Shown one piece after another: positions 55,701 to 60,000 of a stretch of 60,000 nt of DNA. The DNA lies in assembly GCF_008831285.2 (NCBI RefSeq), contig NC_045139.1:35005706-35065705 (forward strand), given 5' to 3'. Source of the stretch: Nymphaea colorata (lineage: Eukaryota > Streptophyta > Magnoliopsida > Nymphaeales > Nymphaeaceae). Within the stretch, counting starts at the first letter, position 1, and the number at the start of each line of letters is the position of its first letter. The notes under the pieces were generated by a model that worked only from the letters and a program-made list of their open reading frames with translations, did no database searches and was not told the DNA's origin. The position numbers were made by a program, and so were the translations under genes.

Positions 55701-58700
55701 TGAATGCAAATAAGATTACATGTCCAGGGACTAGAATGACAAGAGTTTGATGCCTGTCAACAGCCAAAAGAAAACCACCAGGTATCCCAACCCGCCCCCT
55801 AACAGTTTCGGTTCCAACCCAAAAATGTTAGGAACCAGGACTATCATCTCATTAATGGCTTCCATTTATAAGCCCTTGAAGATCCCTCACAATCTTCGAT
55901 ACAGGACTAAACTTGACGTGTGTTACACAACCAACATAAAACGACTATTATATACACTTCCAAGACACAAAATTAACAGTCAAAATGGAAACCATAGAAC
56001 ATTATAAAAAGGAAAGGGTACCATCCTGCCAAAACTTTTAGACTTCTGGAAGTTCAAGCAAAAGAAATGGATAGTCTAAAAGAGTGAAGAGGAAATGAGT
56101 AAAAAAAACTCAGAGAAGCAGGACATATAATCTCAAAGAAAAAAAAAGTGCCATTTATCCAAAAGCAGGAAAAGCCAAATAATAAGAATCAAAGAACTGC
56201 TTATGAAATTTTCCCAAGCTACTATAAAAATACGTTTCTTTTGGTTTTAAAGTTTTAACAGACTGAGATCGTGGTATTTTGCATTAATAGGAGACATAGC
56301 GAAACATCCCAATCTTAGTTATTATTTTCTCAACTTTTTGAACATATACCACATGTTAAATTGACAACAATTTTGTTGCATGAAAAAATTTAAGTGGAAT
56401 TTAGATATTTTAAGACTCATTTTTATACATGGCTACCTGAGATCCCCTTTTATATAAAAGGCATGTTCTTCAGATGACAAGCAGGTCCCTAGGACACATA
56501 AGCATTAGTGTGTCAGGGACATGGAACCAACTTGAAGTTTAATGATATCTCAGGATACCATAGAGGCGGACTTGGGTTCAAAAGAATCTAGGTGAAGGTA
56601 AAGATGAATTTTCTTGTCTTCCTTTTCAAACATGAAAATGAAAATCACATACAGATTAACATAAAGATCGGAACATTCTGAGGATTCAAGAAAGAGCATT
56701 TAGAAGCTTCAATTCAAAATAAGGGAGGAAAACCTGAAAGTGCGTGAATGCCCATCTTAGTCAAGCTTGGCCTCCTATGCTGAGCCAGTTCAAGTGCAAC
56801 AGCATCCTCTACCTTGAACCAAAACAATTAAAGATAAAACATGAGATCCATGACAAACATAGCACATGGAGTCTCAACGATTATGGATTAGTAGTTTAAG
56901 AATGCAACAAGCCATATAAGTATGGAATCTAAGGATTTTTGTACATGAAGTAAATAGAATTAGTCAAGCTGCTTGTGACTTCCTGCCTAATATGGCAGTG
57001 TCCCTCCTTATACAGCAGCCATCTAGTTCCAAAAGTTACCAAGCATTCAACCTTAAAATCAGGATGCCACCTCATTATACAATCATGATTTAATATTGAT
57101 CGACTACAGAAGTTAAAATATGAGCTTAAAAATTAAAATTAGTTTACTCCTTCACCAAACAACCTAATAATATTTGCTTTCCTCATGTTTCTCAAGTTCT
57201 GCATCAACAAAATATGGTCCACAAAGATAAGTGAGAAATAAATAAAACACTCTGTCTACATGGTCAAAATTACTAGTTGGTGCCTAAGCAGACAGCACCC
57301 TAAGAGGCCTGGTTAGTACCTAAGCTGGACATTCAGAGAATACTCAAGACGCAGATGGTTAAAATGCAAAATGAACTTGAGATTTATAAAAGTAACTCCC
57401 AGAATTATTTAATAAATACATCAACAAAAATAAAACCCCACAATGTTGCATTCACATGAAAAACCAAAATTTGCTGCTTGTGTGCCTTGGCACTAGAAAT
57501 GGGCTCAGGAAGACTAGGTGGCTTACGTGCAGGCTTTGACTACATAGCCATCACAAAGTACCATCTCTACCAAGAATATAAAAGTCAGGCTATGCCATAT
57601 GGGTGCAATGTGCAGGTGCAGCACTTCTTAGAAAAACTTGAGTGCAAGTGCCTGGATAAATATTATAATAAGCCTCTTATTGTATAAAAGAGAATTTGAA
57701 AAGATGGTAAAAATTAAAAAAAAACGTGACAATTTTCGAAAGGATAGTAAAAATATTTTAAAACAAAAAGAAAATTATCAAAACCCTAATCCAGCTGCGC
57801 ATGGATCTCTAAATTCCTACATGTGGTTGCTTGTAGCCTCCTGCAGCGAGGTATGTTCTCTTTCCCTCCTTCCTCCGTCCTCCTTCCTCCTTTCCCTTCT
57901 TCCCTTTTTTTTACTGAAGACCACATATCCAGGCTACAATGTGGGAGTGGCATCCAAAATGCAGTGTCCACATATCATAGAAATCAAGTATTACTATTAC
58001 ACCAAAATGAAAGGGTTCAAGAAGCAAACATCGACAGATAACAGTGATTCACTACCAAAGATAAGGAAATATAAACAAGTAGCAATTATTCTATAATGAA
58101 AAACAAGACTTGTTCCTCAGAATAGTCAGTCCCTCAGAAGGATCTGCTGTCATGAGATTTAGAAGATTTTTCAAATTTATTGTGGTTTTGATCTGCTATG
58201 TTTATATTTTCTTCAGGTCTAAGTGAAAAGAACAAAGAAATAATAAGTAGATTCTCCTTTTTCATCCAAACATTACTTACTGAAGAAAAAAAGGTTGAGA
58301 ACTTCAGAGAATGGATTTGCAACTTAGCTTGTTGCACTGTTCTCTTCTCTATTTGAGACTAAAGTTGTGTATGTATATTCATTCAAATTTTTTTCTTCAG
58401 AAAGCCAGTTCATAATGCATGTAAGCCAAAATAAACAATGTAAGAAAAGAAACGCAAAAAAGAAATGGCATTTGACTTGTGAATGGAAACCTAATGCAAA
58501 AACTAGTTAGTACCTTCAAAGAAGCTAGTTCCTGCAATGCCTTGTCGACATAGAGCATGCTCTCTATGTTGCCTTCTCCAGTAAGATCATTCAAATCTCG
58601 CACCCGCTTGGCTCTCTTCTCTGGGTCATCATTACCTGCATGGCAAGCAAGTGTTACAAACTTCCTACATTGGAAAAACAAGAAAAGAGAGATATAACAG

Positions 58701-59947
58701 AAAGAGAATGGTAAATTTTATATCCAAACATTGCAAATCAATTTTTTACTACTAGCCTTGACTCCAAGAATCTTCTTTGGCCTTTTGACCAGCGGAAAGG
58801 ACAACCTCAAAAGGAAGAGGAGCTAGTGAAGACCAATGCTCATGCTTTCGACCTGCAACCTCTGCATGGATACCTGCAAGTATAGTTGGAAATTCAGGAG
58901 GTTAAAAGAATTTACAGAAAACATAAAAACAAAGCAAAACCAGTTATGATATGATTGTGTTTGCACTATGTTTTCAACCCAAAGCCAACTGTTTTGTGTC
59001 GGGACCTGGCCTATGATCAATAGCTCTCTCTAGAAAACATTACCCACGTTATTAAGGGTAGGAAAAGCATGCCCTACGTTTAGAGTTGAGACAGTGGGTC
59101 GTGTCTCGTAGGTTGGCAATGTATGCATGTGTTTGTGCTTATTATGTGCATTTTTATCAGTCAAGTTTGACTACTTAGGAAGGATATCATAATTGCCCAG
59201 TTAGGCACATCTGAGTTCATATTCGATTTGGTTTGGCACTGAAGACTAGTAAAGAAAGAACCTTACTGTTTTTCAGCCTCGTCCAAGCATCACACTCATC
59301 CATGGGACCATCCAAATTGTGATGGTAATGATAGAATGGATATAGTCCAACTAAAAAGTTAATATTGAGTTAATTGTTTCACGAAAACCATAACAGGTAA
59401 AACAGTTGCTAGTTAGAATTTCATGTCTAAACAAGATGTTCATCAGACTTTTGACATCAGAAGCAGCAAATTACCATATTTGACAGCTAAACTCCAATAA
59501 CGAGAAAGCCAGCATCTCTTAAGAACAATCTCTTCCTGAAACCAAGGCGAGCCAGACAATCACTTAACAAATATCAGGGAAATCACAGGCTAAGGATGGC
59601 ATAAATTCTCAAAACTTTTGTGGTAGTTATACCATCTCTTCCTGAGTCAAAACCATCCTCCTTGTCATCATCCGGAGAGACTTCACCTCTGCTTCTGCTG
59701 CTGGAAGTTGTCCTTCAGCTATTGCTGCATCTTTTTTTGCAGCCTGTCTCCAATGACAAGAACAGTACAGGTGTACAACAATGTGCAATCAGAACCTAGT
59801 CGTCAAGATGGAGGAAGCTATCTGCAATCCTATAATCCTCATTCAGGTTAATAATAAAAGAGATAAGTATACCTTGACATCTGACCGAAGAGCCATGATC
59901 TCCTCATCTTTTGCATCCTTAGTGTGCTTTGTAGCTTTCAGAGCAGC
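52777..59947 (-). CDS. SCD2: SCD2-like coiled-coil protein, 3' part of gene
   Basis: Nine exons on the minus strand: 59947-59873, 59743-59633, 59535-59475, 58873-58757, 58635-58514, 56812-56734, 54844-54804, 53849-53723, 52901-52777 (stop 52779-52777). All phases agree; the 5' exons lie beyond the right edge. Order: Ala/Glu/Lys-rich coiled coil ([19 protein letters not shown]), then [92 protein letters not shown] and a variable acidic tail. I know this order from plant STOMATAL CYTOKINESIS DEFECTIVE 2 and paralogues, coiled-coil partners of SCD1 in clathrin-linked traffic and cytokinesis. Family is recalled rather than searched. The intron after 58757 has a GC donor. Confidence 0.75.
54845..56733 (-). 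other. Long intron of the SCD2-like gene
   Basis: At about 1.9 kb it is the second-longest intron recognised in this gene, close behind 56813-58513 (1.7 kb). No inserted element with clear ends was found in either. Short open frames inside have no domain. Confidence 0.6.
58636..58756 (-). other. GC-AG intron in the SCD2-like gene
   Basis: The donor reads GTCAAG|GCTAGT and the acceptor CATGCAG|GTAATG. The nearby GT would leave an in-frame TAG at the junction, while the GC donor gives [12 protein letters not shown] in frame. Confidence 0.8.
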
Positions 59948-60000
59948 CTGAAAATGTTAGGAAATTCATATCACAGTTCATAAAATAAAAACCAAAATAG

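Noticed and set aside
1-60000. CRISPR arrays, operons, bacterial-type promoters or ribosomal RNA genes
   Set aside because: None seen. All tandem repeats lack the repeat-spacer pattern and the gene structures are eukaryotic.

Overview
The window is nuclear DNA of a flowering plant, probably not a grass. It has long intergenic stretches, AT- and GA-rich microsatellites, nested LTR retrotransposons, non-autonomous hAT-type elements, and two split genes with plant-typical introns. I cannot name the species from sequence alone.

Only two host genes can be supported, both on the minus strand. The first is a complete 10-exon serine carboxypeptidase-like gene of the SCPL45 type (27986-31351, 466 codons, Ser/Asp/His triad present). 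The second is the 3' part of a coiled-coil gene resembling SCD2 (52777-59947, nine exons seen, 5' part beyond the right edge). Each contains one apparent GC-AG intron.

Region by region. 1-3480: AT-rich intergenic DNA with a TA/GA microsatellite and, at about 1855-2310, a diverged copy of the DNA upstream of the carboxypeptidase gene. 3487-4345: an LTR-like fragment, probably Ty3 type. 4345-8650: a decayed minus-strand Copia element (Copia-D) keeping its 5' LTR. Its primer binding site matches the 5' half of initiator tRNA-Met rather than the 3' end. 8651-12620: intergenic, with a second duplicated block at 9025-9355. 12621-13405: two hAT-type MITEs.

13566-27000: a nested transposon cluster. 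Copia-C (13566-16093) is internally deleted and has an ACGCC target duplication. Copia-B, on the minus strand, is scattered over 16680-26200. Copia-A (17364-22768, plus strand, two LTRs, ATTCG target duplication) sits inside Copia-B's RNase H domain. A 1.2-kb hAT-like element (24689-25903, perfect 15-bp TIRs, 8-bp target duplication) sits inside Copia-B's gag/integrase region. A CACTA-type end abuts the gag start at 26232.

27000-60000: the carboxypeptidase gene, its duplicated upstream DNA, a gene-free 33.6-52.3 kb stretch with small transposons and tandem repeats (39582-40675), and the coiled-coil gene. The two genes are unrelated in function. The carboxypeptidase is a predicted secretory or vacuolar hydrolase, and SCD2-type proteins act in membrane traffic. 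Everything else is mainly a record of successive insertions whose order can be read from target-site duplications.
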